Assembly (NCBI GenBank): GCA_934456295.1
Contig: CAKSHB010000043.1
Span: 1-11,629, forward strand
Source of the DNA: an uncultured Clostridia bacterium
GTDB lineage: Bacteria > Bacillota > Clostridia > UBA1381 > UMGS1253
Direction: 5' to 3'
DNA length: 11,629 nucleotides
Of this stretch, positions 1 through 6,555 are shown piece after piece. The notes under the pieces are model-generated. The model did not search any database, was not told where the DNA came from, and saw only the letters and a program-made list of their open reading frames with translations. A program made the translations under genes and the position numbers. Numbering within the stretch: the stretch's first letter is position 1; each line of letters begins with the position of its first letter.

Positions 1-230
1 TTATCGCTGTTTTGCTCGATGGCAAAGCTGTTTACGTTATGCTGCTGATTTGCGTTTGTTGCAATGGAAAGCATAACGCGTTTATCAATATGCCATTCGT
101 CCATTTTTTTGTTTGTGTCCGCTGCCGAACCGTCTGTGTAATGCGGAAGATTTGCTTTTGCCGACAAAAGTTCCATTGTTTTTGAGGCAATTTTATCGGG
201 AAAAGTATGTGTGTGAAAATCAATTATCAT
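1..230 (-). CDS. Amidohydrolase-2 family metal-dependent hydrolase, N-terminal part (runs off left edge)
   Basis: Seventy-six complete codons from an ATG at 228-230 are visible and the frame is still open at base 1, so the gene continues outside the window. The protein begins MIIDFHTHTFPDKIA. The HTH (His-x-His) motif after the first beta strand is the metal-binding signature of TIM-barrel amidohydrolases, and the phrases LPHYTDG and MDEWHIDKRVMLSIAT match, from memory, the amidohydrolase_2 (COG2159-type) group common in Clostridia. The substrate cannot be told from this fragment. An AAGGA sequence lies 11 bases upstream of the ATG. The gene is separated from the upstream Cys-rich gene by 124 bp that hold two dyad elements, so it may have its own promoter and not belong to the glycogen operon. 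No signal peptide is seen, so it is probably cytoplasmic. The family is fairly sure; the exact function is unknown. Confidence 0.8.
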   Translation of the reverse strand, partial: MIIDFHTHTFPDKIASKTMELLSAKANLPHYTDGSAADTNKKMDEWHIDKRVMLSIATNANQQHNVNSFAIEQNSD

Positions 231-254
231 TATGTATCAAATCCTTGCTGTAGT

Positions 255-291
255 ATTGTAAACAAAAATATCGTTTTATGTTGTTTACAAT
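255..291. promoter_or_regulatory. Perfect 11-bp inverted repeat, candidate operator
   Basis: Bases 255-265 (ATTGTAAACAA) and 281-291 (TTGTTTACAAT) are exact reverse complements with a 15-base spacer. The repeat sits 25 to 61 bases upstream of the amidohydrolase start. Its arms are AT-rich and it is not followed by a T-run in the direction of the upstream gene, so it looks more like a binding site for a dimeric protein than a terminator. The half-site TTGTAAAC/GTTTACAA resembles half-sites of biotin repressor (BirA) operators, but the spacing differs by about one base from the E. coli operator as I remember it, and no biotin gene is visible. The regulator is unknown. Confidence 0.5.
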
Positions 292-292
292 A

Positions 293-307
293 ATTCTATC
301 ACTGATA
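293..307 (-). promoter_or_regulatory. Candidate -10 element overlapped by a short tetO-like palindrome
   Basis: On the minus strand TAGAAT (293-298) matches five of six positions of the sigma-70 -10 hexamer. It overlaps the palindrome TATCA-C-TGATA at 297-307. I found no convincing -35 hexamer about 17 bases upstream. Twelve bases here (CTATCACTGATA, 296-307 on the plus strand) agree with the core of the Tn10 tet operator as I remember it, which may be chance. If real, this would be a promoter for the amidohydrolase gene with operators on and just downstream of the -10. Confidence 0.3.
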
Positions 308-354
308 ATTCATAAAAGAAATATATTGGCGCTCATAAAGCTAAAAACATAAAA

Positions 355-807
355 TTATTTATGCTTCTCAATATACTTTTCGAGAATTTGTGCCGCACAT
401 TTAACATATTCTCCGCACGGACGGCGTTTATAGTATGAGTCGGTGCGCTCTTCGGGAGTTGGGGAGGAGGAAACCTCGGTATATCCTTCGAGCAAATCGC
501 GGCACAAAAATGAGCCGTTTTCCTCTTTAAATTTATTCACAAGCTCCTGTATGCGCGCATAGTGAACGGGCTTCTGCTCAGGCTCATGCTCCTCGTCATA
601 TCCGTATATAATACCTGCCGCCATACACATACCCGAAACTGCGCCGCAAACCTCACGAAGCCTGCCGATACCGCCGCCGAATGATGAGGCGAGCTTATAT
701 GCGGTTTTGCTGTCCAGACCTGTTTCGTCGGAAAATGCGCACAGAACCGCCTGTGAGCAATTATATCCGTTATCAAATAAATTTTTTGCGATATCACCTT
801 TTGACAT
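355..807 (-). CDS. C_GCAxxG_C_C family probable redox protein
   Basis: This is a 150-residue cytoplasmic protein of the small Cys-rich family named after its C_GCAxxG_C_C motif, annotated in databases as probable redox-active and otherwise uncharacterised. It begins MSKGDIAKNLFDNGYNCSQ. The cysteines are at 17, 23, 54, 61, 102, 131 and 137. The block FGGGIGRLREVCGAVSGMC (residues 43-61) is the family core, NCSQAVL (16-22) is the usual first Cys motif, and LCRDLL (101-106) and CGEYV (131-135) are the later ones. The ATG at 805-807 is chosen because GGAG lies six bases before it and the family begins here. The frame stays open further upstream, but that extension overlaps the preceding flavoprotein gene and contributes nothing family-like. 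It follows that gene after 58 bp, so the two are probably co-transcribed. The domain assignment is sure; the biochemical role is not. Confidence 0.88.
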   Translation of the reverse strand: MSKGDIAKNLFDNGYNCSQAVLCAFSDETGLDSKTAYKLASSFGGGIGRLREVCGAVSGMCMAAGIIYGYDEEHEPEQKPVHYARIQELVNKFKEENGSFLCRDLLEGYTEVSSSPTPEERTDSYYKRRPCGEYVKCAAQILEKYIEKHK

Positions 808-865
808 AATAATCTCCAATCCGATTAAAAATCTCGTATGTATTAATTTATTTTTTTGTATTGGT

Positions 866-2113
866 TTATATTTTTTTTGCGGCGTCGTTTCCACACACAA
901 AGCCGCTTGCCCATGCCCATGTGAGGTTATATCCGCCGCAGTCGCCGTAACAGTCGAGCGCCTCGCCGCATGCATATAAGCCGCTGTGCTTTTTTGACTC
1001 AAGCGTTTTATCATCAAATTCTGCCAGAGATGCGCCGCCCCCCATAACCTGTGCATCGGGAGCGCCTTTTGTACCGGTTACGGTCAGTTTAAATGATTTC
1101 AGAGTTTGCGTCAGGCGCATTATGCTGTTGTTTGAAAGTTCGCCCGAAGGGGTATTGAAACCGCCTATGCCGGCTGATTTTACCGCCGCCATTGCAACGC
1201 GCTTATTTATAAATCCGACCAAAAAATTCTCAAGCTCAAGATGTGCCAGCCTGTTTCTGCGTTCTGTCAGGTATGCATATAACTCATTTTCGCTGTATTC
1301 ATGCGCAAGGTCGAGCGATAGCGTAATGCTGTGCTTTCTGCCGTCAGAAAACAGCTTTGATACAGCGCCCGACAGCTGCATAGCGGCAATGCCCGATATA
1401 CCGTAATCGCAGAACAAAACTTCACCGAATTCGCTTGCGATATTTTTGCCGTCGGCGGTAAGGCTTATGTGGGCATTTGCACGCATGCCCTTTGCGGTCT
1501 TTATGATACTGCTGTCACATTTTATTGCTGTAAGCGCCGGATATGGCGCATAAATTTTGTGCCCGAGGTTTTTGAGCAAAGTAAGACCGCTGCCGCTGCC
1601 GCCGCTTGCTTCACTTCCCGAGGCTATGACTGCCATATCCGCACAGAAGCTGCTTTTTCCGTAAAAAAGCACATATTTGCCGTTTTTTTGTTCAATGCGC
1701 CCGACATTTGCGCCGCATATAAATTCGACACCGAGTTTTTGTGCCTCAAAGCGCAGTGCGTCAAGAACAGACGCAGCCTGCATGCTGCGCGGATATATGC
1801 CGGTTTTGCTGGCGCTCACGCACACAACACCAAGCTCCTCAAAAAAGGATATGATTTGCTGTGCGCCAAACTTATCAAGAATGCTTTTCAAAGTTTGCAT
1901 ATCGTTTGAATGATACGCGTTTATGTTTTCATCGGTGTTTGTCAGGTTGCATTTGCCGTTTCCTGTGGCAAGAAGTTTTTTCCCGACACGCGGATTTCTT
2001 TCATATACGGTTATGCGTATGTTTTTGCCTTCATGTGCGGCGCGGCGTGCAGCCGTAACGGCACACATCAGCCCCGATGCACCGCCTCCGATTATTGCAA
2101 GTGTTTTTTCCAA
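866..2113 (-). CDS. BaiN/HI0933-type NAD(P)/FAD-dependent oxidoreductase
   Basis: This 415-residue flavoprotein belongs to the HI0933/YhiN/BaiN family. The N-terminal Rossmann motif IIGGGASGL (7-15) binds the FAD ADP moiety. It is followed by YERNPRVGKKLLATGNGKCN, a stretch characteristic of this family. Near the C-terminus, QVMGGGASL and SGLYACGEALD lead into GGYNLTWAWASG, the usual C-terminal FAD-contacting segment. Length is normal and no residue appears lost. Some relatives reduce bile-acid intermediates (BaiN), but the family is broad and most members have no known substrate, so I do not assign that activity. The start is TTG at 2111-2113: GGAGG lies eight bases upstream and the next residues, EKTLAIIGGG, place the Rossmann strand at the normal distance from the N-terminus. 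The gap to the upstream GH13 gene is only 20 bp, so the genes are almost certainly co-transcribed. Why a flavoprotein follows a glycogen operon is not clear. Confidence 0.9.
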   Translation of the reverse strand: MEKTLAIIGGGASGLMCAVTAARRAAHEGKNIRITVYERNPRVGKKLLATGNGKCNLTNTDENINAYHSNDMQTLKSILDKFGAQQIISFFEELGVVCVSASKTGIYPRSMQAASVLDALRFEAQKLGVEFICGANVGRIEQKNGKYVLFYGKSSFCADMAVIASGSEASGGSGSGLTLLKNLGHKIYAPYPALTAIKCDSSIIKTAKGMRANAHISLTADGKNIASEFGEVLFCDYGISGIAAMQLSGAVSKLFSDGRKHSITLSLDLAHEYSENELYAYLTERRNRLAHLELENFLVGFINKRVAMAAVKSAGIGGFNTPSGELSNNSIMRLTQTLKSFKLTVTGTKGAPDAQVMGGGASLAEFDDKTLESKKHSGLYACGEALDCYGDCGGYNLTWAWASGFVCGNDAAKKI

Positions 2114-2121
2114 ATGCGCCG

Positions 2122-2126
2122 CCTCC
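2122..2126 (-). promoter_or_regulatory. Ribosome binding site that fixes a TTG start
   Basis: GGAGG on the minus strand is eight bases before the TTG at 2111-2113 and lies wholly in the 20-bp gap after the GH13 stop codon. No in-frame ATG or GTG is placed correctly for this site, which supports the TTG start of the flavoprotein gene. Confidence 0.7.
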
Positions 2127-2133
2127 GTTTCTT

Positions 2134-4026
2134 TTATTCGGCGTTATAAATCTTTATGCTCATCGGCTGCATATGTATTACAAACCGACCTTGCTCAGAT
2201 TCATAGCGCTCATTTTCGTGTTCAAGTGTTCTGACGCCGCAGCGCCCAAGCTCAATCGGAGCATACCAGTCCGTAGAGCCGGAGGTATTTGCAACAATAA
2301 GCTTGAAGTCACTGCTGCATTTGCGTATAAATGCGCTGACTTGCCCGTCGCCGTATACTACCTCAAAATCGCCGCATGTGAGTGCGGGACTTTGCTTGCG
2401 CATGGAGATAATGTTTTTAAAAAATGCATGTAAATCATTATCAGCCTTGCTCCAATCGAAGCATGAACGGCAAAACGGGTCGCCAAAGCCTTCTGTGCCG
2501 ATTTCGTCACCGTAAAAAATACTCGGCATGCCGGGCATGCACATAATAAGCGTGTATATGATATGAAGCCGCCTGTATGCATCGCTGCGCTGCTGCTGCG
2601 ACGGAGTATAAGAAGCCTGTTCGGGGCGCGAAAGCGTCAGAGGAACATCTGCCATTCTTGTCAGTACGCGCTCCGTATCATGACTGCTCAAAAAATTCAT
2701 CATAGCCATAAATGCCTCGCGCGGATAGTTTTCATAGAGGCTGTTTATGCGTCTGTTGAAGTCCTGTGCCGTAATTTTGCACAGTACAAAATCAATAAGG
2801 GCGTTTTTCAGCGGATAGTTCATAACGCTGTCAAGCTGGTTTCCGCCGAGATAATCGCGAAGAACGCCATAGCTTGTCTTGTTCGACGCGTCCTCCCATA
2901 CCTCGCCGATAACTGCTGCGTCCGATTTGACGCTTTTTACTTCACGGCGCAGTATTTCGACAAAATCGCTCTCAAGTTCATCTACAACATCAAGCCGCCA
3001 GCCGCTTGCGCCGAGCCTCAGCCATTTTTTTACAATTGAGTTTTCGCCGGTGAGAATATAGCGCCGGTATGAATCCGAATGAGCATTTACGGCGGGCAGA
3101 GTTTTTATGCCCCACCAGCAGTCGTATTTGTCGGGATAATGTGTAAATCTGTACCAGCCGTAATACGGTGAGTCCTGGCTCTGATACGCCCCGACGGAAT
3201 TATATTTGCCGTCTTTGTTAAAATATTTGCTGTCGGAACCTGTGTGGTTAAATACACCGTCAAGTATAATCTTAATTCCAAGCTCTTCTGCGCGCTCGCA
3301 AAGCTCTTTGAATGTATTTTCACTGCCGAGCAAAGGGTCTATCTGTTCATAGTCGCCCGTATCATAGCGATGGTTTGAATACGCCTTAAAAATCGGGTTC
3401 AGATATATAATCGTAATTCCCAAATCCGAAAGATAAGGCAGCTTTTCGATTATACCCTCAAGTGTGCCGCCGAAAAAGTCGTTTGCAAGATATTTTCCGC
3501 CAAACTGTTCGGGCGTATGGTAAGGCATATCGCCCCAGCTGCGCACGGCTATATCATCGCGAAGGCCTCTGTTATCGCCGCTTTTGCCGACAGAAAAACG
3601 GTCGGGAAAAATTTGATACATAATGCCGTTTTTGAGCCAGTCGGGCGTTTTGTATGACGGTTTGTACACGGTAATCTGATAGGGGATAGGGTCGCTCATA
3701 TACTGTGAACCGACACCGCCGAGCCTGTCGGGATTATTGCCGTATATAACAACAAAGTCGCCAAAGCTTACCTCAAAATGATAAAACACAAGTCCGGGTG
3801 TTTCGGGCATGGTAAGCTCTGCTTCATATACATACATATCAAGCATTGTGCTGTGATAATGCATTTCTTTTGAAAATTTCTCGCCGCGCATTTCATATTT
3901 TAATTCCACGTTCTGCGGCCAGCGTGTGGCGCCGATAAGCAAACGCAGAGTTACCTTACTTACGCAAGCAGCCGCACCGAAAGGGGTGCGGCAGAAATTA
4001 TTATGTGAGTTATGTTCGATTTTCAA
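2134..4026 (-). CDS. GH13 alpha-glycosidase (neopullulanase/cyclomaltodextrinase-like), cytoplasmic
   Basis: This 630-residue alpha-amylase superfamily enzyme should hydrolyse alpha-glucans such as maltodextrins or glycogen limit dextrins. The first 125 or so residues form a beta-rich domain of the CBM34/N-domain type, beginning with FCRTPFGA, which recurs in clostridial relatives. The barrel follows from GIMYQIFPDRFS (134-145). The conserved regions are present: DGVFNH (256-261), LPAVN (310-314), GWRLDVVDE (342-350) with nucleophile Asp346, IGEVW (373-377) with acid/base Glu375, and SSHD (447-450) with transition-state Asp450. All three catalytic acids are intact. The C-terminus is a short all-beta domain. 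There is no signal peptide, so it acts inside the cell, which fits glycogen turnover. The start is TTG at 4024-4026, with AGGAGG nine bases upstream. It follows glgP after 31 bp. The GH13 subfamily (20 or 39 type) and debranching ability cannot be settled by eye. Confidence 0.92.
   Translation of the reverse strand: MKIEHNSHNNFCRTPFGAAACVSKVTLRLLIGATRWPQNVELKYEMRGEKFSKEMHYHSTMLDMYVYEAELTMPETPGLVFYHFEVSFGDFVVIYGNNPDRLGGVGSQYMSDPIPYQITVYKPSYKTPDWLKNGIMYQIFPDRFSVGKSGDNRGLRDDIAVRSWGDMPYHTPEQFGGKYLANDFFGGTLEGIIEKLPYLSDLGITIIYLNPIFKAYSNHRYDTGDYEQIDPLLGSENTFKELCERAEELGIKIILDGVFNHTGSDSKYFNKDGKYNSVGAYQSQDSPYYGWYRFTHYPDKYDCWWGIKTLPAVNAHSDSYRRYILTGENSIVKKWLRLGASGWRLDVVDELESDFVEILRREVKSVKSDAAVIGEVWEDASNKTSYGVLRDYLGGNQLDSVMNYPLKNALIDFVLCKITAQDFNRRINSLYENYPREAFMAMMNFLSSHDTERVLTRMADVPLTLSRPEQASYTPSQQQRSDAYRRLHIIYTLIMCMPGMPSIFYGDEIGTEGFGDPFCRSCFDWSKADNDLHAFFKNIISMRKQSPALTCGDFEVVYGDGQVSAFIRKCSSDFKLIVANTSGSTDWYAPIELGRCGVRTLEHENERYESEQGRFVIHMQPMSIKIYNAE
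3971..3992 (-). other. 8-bp GC-rich stem-loop inside the start of the GH13 gene
   Basis: The arms GCCGCACC and GGTGCGGC (3971-3978 and 3985-3992) are perfect complements around a six-base loop. It occupies about nucleotides 35 to 56 of the GH13 coding sequence, over the codons for the conserved CRTPFGAA stretch. No T-run follows, so it is not an intrinsic terminator. It could slow early ribosomes or mark an mRNA processing site, or be a by-product of codon choice in a conserved motif. Confidence 0.4.
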
Positions 4027-4035
4027 AAATAAAAA

Positions 4036-4040
4036 CCTCC
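4036..4040 (-). promoter_or_regulatory. Ribosome binding site that fixes a TTG start
   Basis: GGAGG (within AGGAGG) on the minus strand is nine bases before the TTG at 4024-4026, inside the 31-bp gap after glgP. It is the only good site here and supports the TTG start of the GH13 gene, in line with the N-terminal phrase found in related proteins. Confidence 0.7.
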
Positions 4041-4057
4041 TGCTTGCGGCGGGAAAA

Positions 4058-6499
4058 TCAGATTTGTTTAAGTCCCCAGATTTTCTCGTTATATTCCTTT
4101 ATTGTGCGGTCTGAGCTGAAGAAGCCCGAATGTGCCGTGTTGAGAACAGCTTTTTTCGTCCAAAGAGCCTTATCCTTGCTTTCACGGGCAAGCTCTGCCT
4201 GTGCCGCAACGTATGCGTTAAAATCACGCACTACCATATACGGGTCAGCCAGACCGTAATCACCGAAGAGCAGCGATTGATAAATCTCGCGGAATATTTG
4301 CGGATGATTTGGTTCAAGCGTACCGTCAATAAGCTGATCAAGCACATGCTTCAGCGGCATGTTGCTCGAATATATCGACTGCACCTCGTCTGTAGGATGG
4401 CGATAGCGTGCTGCAACTTCATCTGAATTAAGACCGAAAATAAACATATTTTCTTTTCCAACCTGCTCGCTCATCTCAACATTTGCGCCGTCAAATGTGC
4501 CTATTGTGAGCGCACCGTTAAGCATAAATTTCATGTTGCCTGTACCGGATGCCTCTTTGCCGGCAGTTGAAATCTGTTCCGATACATCGGCGGCAACCAT
4601 GATTTTTTCTGCCAGAGATACGCTGTAGTTTTCTATGAATACAACCTTTATCTTGCCGTTTACGCGTGCGTCATTGTTCACAAGATCCGCAACGCTGTTA
4701 ATCAGTTTTATGATAAGCTTTGCACGCTTATATCCGGGCGAGGCCTTTGCCGCAAAAATAAATGTGCGTGAAGCTATATCCGTATTCGGATTTTCAATAA
4801 GGCAGTTATACAGATACATTATGTGAAGCACATTCAAAAGCTGGCGCTTATACTCATGCAGACGCTTTGCCTGTACGTCAAAGATAGAGTTTATATCAAT
4901 ATCTATGCCGTTGTGCTCTTTTATATATTTTGCAAGCTCTTTTTTGTTTTCGAGTTTTATTGCCGCAAACTTTTCGCAGAAATCCTTATCATCGGCAAAC
5001 TTTGCCAAATCGCTCAGCTTGCTTGCGTCATTGAGCCATTTTGTGCCGATATTGTCACAGATAAGCTTTGTGAGCGCGGGATTTGCATACATTATCCAAC
5101 GGCGGAAGGTGATACCGTTTGTTATAGCGCAGAAACGCGACTTGTCGATACGGTAATAGTCCGCAAAAATATCGCCTGTCAGTATGTCTGTATGCAGCTT
5201 TGATACACCGTTGATTGCATGACACGTTGCAAGACACAGATTAGCCATGCTTATCTGTGAGTGCGAGCTGATAACAGCCATGTAATCGATTTTTGCGTAG
5301 TCGTTGGGGTATATATCGTTCAGCTCGATAAGCAGACGTCTGTTTATCTCACAAACAATCATATAAATACGCGGCAGAAGCTCCTCAAATATATTCACAG
5401 GCCACTTTTCAAGAGCTTCGCTCATAACCGTGTGGTTAGTGTATGCACAAACCTTCTGTGTAATCTTCCATGCCTCGTCCCAGCCAAGACCTTCATTATC
5501 CATAAGCACACGCATAAGCTCGGGAATAGCAAGTGCAGGGTGTGTATCATTTATATGCACCGCAATTTTGTCGGCGAAAATATCCCAGTTTGAACCGTAG
5601 AAATGCTTAAAATCGCGCACAATCCACTGAATTGTTGCCGATACGAGGAAATACTGCTGGCGCAGACGGAGCTTTTTGCCCTCATCATGGTTATCCTCGG
5701 GATAGAGAACCTTTGAGATAACCTCTGCCATTTCCTTTTCTTCCGTAGCGCGGATATACTGACCTTCGTTGAAGAACTTCATGTTCAAATCGGTCGGCGC
5801 TTTTGCGCTCCAAAGACGAAGCTTGTTAATCATCTTTGATTTATAGCCGCATATCGGCACATCGTAAGGCACAGCAAGTACCGTATGTGAGTTTTCATAA
5901 CGGAAGGTAAAGCGTCCTTCGTGCCAGTCTGTATAAACCTTTCCGCCGAAAAGAACCTCAACCTGTTCCTCAGGTCTTGCAATTTCCCATACATAGCCGC
6001 TTTCGAGCCATGAATCGGGCTGTTCAAACTGATAGCCGTCAATAATCTTCTGACGGAAAAGACCGTATTCATAGCGGATTGTTGAGCCGTATGCCGGCAA
6101 ATCAAGCGTTGTAAGCGAATCAATAAAGCATGCCGCAAGACGTCCGAGACCGCCGTTTCCGAGACCTGCGTCACTTTCCTGCTCCTCAACGGTGTTGATA
6201 TCTATGCCGATGTGCTTGAACACCTTCACATAGTCATTTGTGAGAGCAAGGTTGAGCATATTTGTGCCCATAAGACGTCCCATCAGAAATTCCGACGAGA
6301 GATAGTAGAGTTTCTTTGCGCCGAGCTCTTTTACGCGTGCATGCGAATCCTTCCATTTGCGCATGATTTCATCGCGGACGGTATATGCGCATGCCTGATA
6401 AAGCATATGCTCGGTTGCGTCCTCAATCGTTTTGCCGAAATAGCGCATAATTTTGCCCGTAATTTCGTCATATATATACTGTTGTTTTTTCGTTAGCAT
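4058..6499 (-). CDS. glgP: Glycogen/maltodextrin phosphorylase
   Basis: This 813-residue GT35 enzyme cleaves terminal alpha-1,4 bonds of glycogen with phosphate to give glucose-1-phosphate. The length is typical. YYLSSEFLMGR (65-75) and DAGLGNGGLGRLAACF (110-125) are the standard N-terminal signatures. HINDTHPALAIPELMR (315-330) and KRLHEYKRQLLN (545-556) follow. EASGTGNMKFMLNGA (649-663) carries the pyridoxal-phosphate lysine, Lys657, and TIGTFDGANVEM follows it. All key blocks are intact. The short N-terminus (the conserved body starts within about 60 residues) is usual for bacterial enzymes; there is no obvious counterpart of the serine-phosphorylation N-terminus of animal phosphorylases. 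The start is ATG at 6497-6499 with a perfect AAGGAGG, though the spacing of about 12 bases is long. It follows glgA by 56 bp and precedes the GH13 gene by 31 bp, so synthesis and breakdown enzymes share a transcript. Whether glycogen or maltodextrin is preferred cannot be read from sequence alone. Confidence 0.97.
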   Translation of the reverse strand: MLTKKQQYIYDEITGKIMRYFGKTIEDATEHMLYQACAYTVRDEIMRKWKDSHARVKELGAKKLYYLSSEFLMGRLMGTNMLNLALTNDYVKVFKHIGIDINTVEEQESDAGLGNGGLGRLAACFIDSLTTLDLPAYGSTIRYEYGLFRQKIIDGYQFEQPDSWLESGYVWEIARPEEQVEVLFGGKVYTDWHEGRFTFRYENSHTVLAVPYDVPICGYKSKMINKLRLWSAKAPTDLNMKFFNEGQYIRATEEKEMAEVISKVLYPEDNHDEGKKLRLRQQYFLVSATIQWIVRDFKHFYGSNWDIFADKIAVHINDTHPALAIPELMRVLMDNEGLGWDEAWKITQKVCAYTNHTVMSEALEKWPVNIFEELLPRIYMIVCEINRRLLIELNDIYPNDYAKIDYMAVISSHSQISMANLCLATCHAINGVSKLHTDILTGDIFADYYRIDKSRFCAITNGITFRRWIMYANPALTKLICDNIGTKWLNDASKLSDLAKFADDKDFCEKFAAIKLENKKELAKYIKEHNGIDIDINSIFDVQAKRLHEYKRQLLNVLHIMYLYNCLIENPNTDIASRTFIFAAKASPGYKRAKLIIKLINSVADLVNNDARVNGKIKVVFIENYSVSLAEKIMVAADVSEQISTAGKEASGTGNMKFMLNGALTIGTFDGANVEMSEQVGKENMFIFGLNSDEVAARYRHPTDEVQSIYSSNMPLKHVLDQLIDGTLEPNHPQIFREIYQSLLFGDYGLADPYMVVRDFNAYVAAQAELARESKDKALWTKKAVLNTAHSGFFSSDRTIKEYNEKIWGLKQI

Positions 6500-6555
6500 T
6501 GATATAGTTATCCTCCTTAAAAAAATGAAATGCTGCGCTTACAGGTTAAATATTT

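Noticed and set aside
32..223. A 63-codon frame starting MIFTHILFPIK
   Set aside because: It is out of frame with the amidohydrolase reading, which starts at 230, shows the metal-binding HTH motif and stays open to the window edge.
255..291. A biotin repressor (BirA) operator
   Set aside because: The half-sites are similar, but the ninth base and the spacing differ from the operator I remember and no biotin gene is adjacent. Kept only as an unassigned inverted repeat.
808..1056. Upstream extension of the Cys-rich gene to 233 residues
   Set aside because: It overlaps the end of the flavoprotein gene, is not family-like, and the ATG at 805-807 has a good ribosome binding site and the usual family N-terminus.
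866..2113. Bile-acid reductase role for the BaiN-type flavoprotein
   Set aside because: The family is broad, no other bile-acid (bai) gene is present, and the context is glycogen metabolism.
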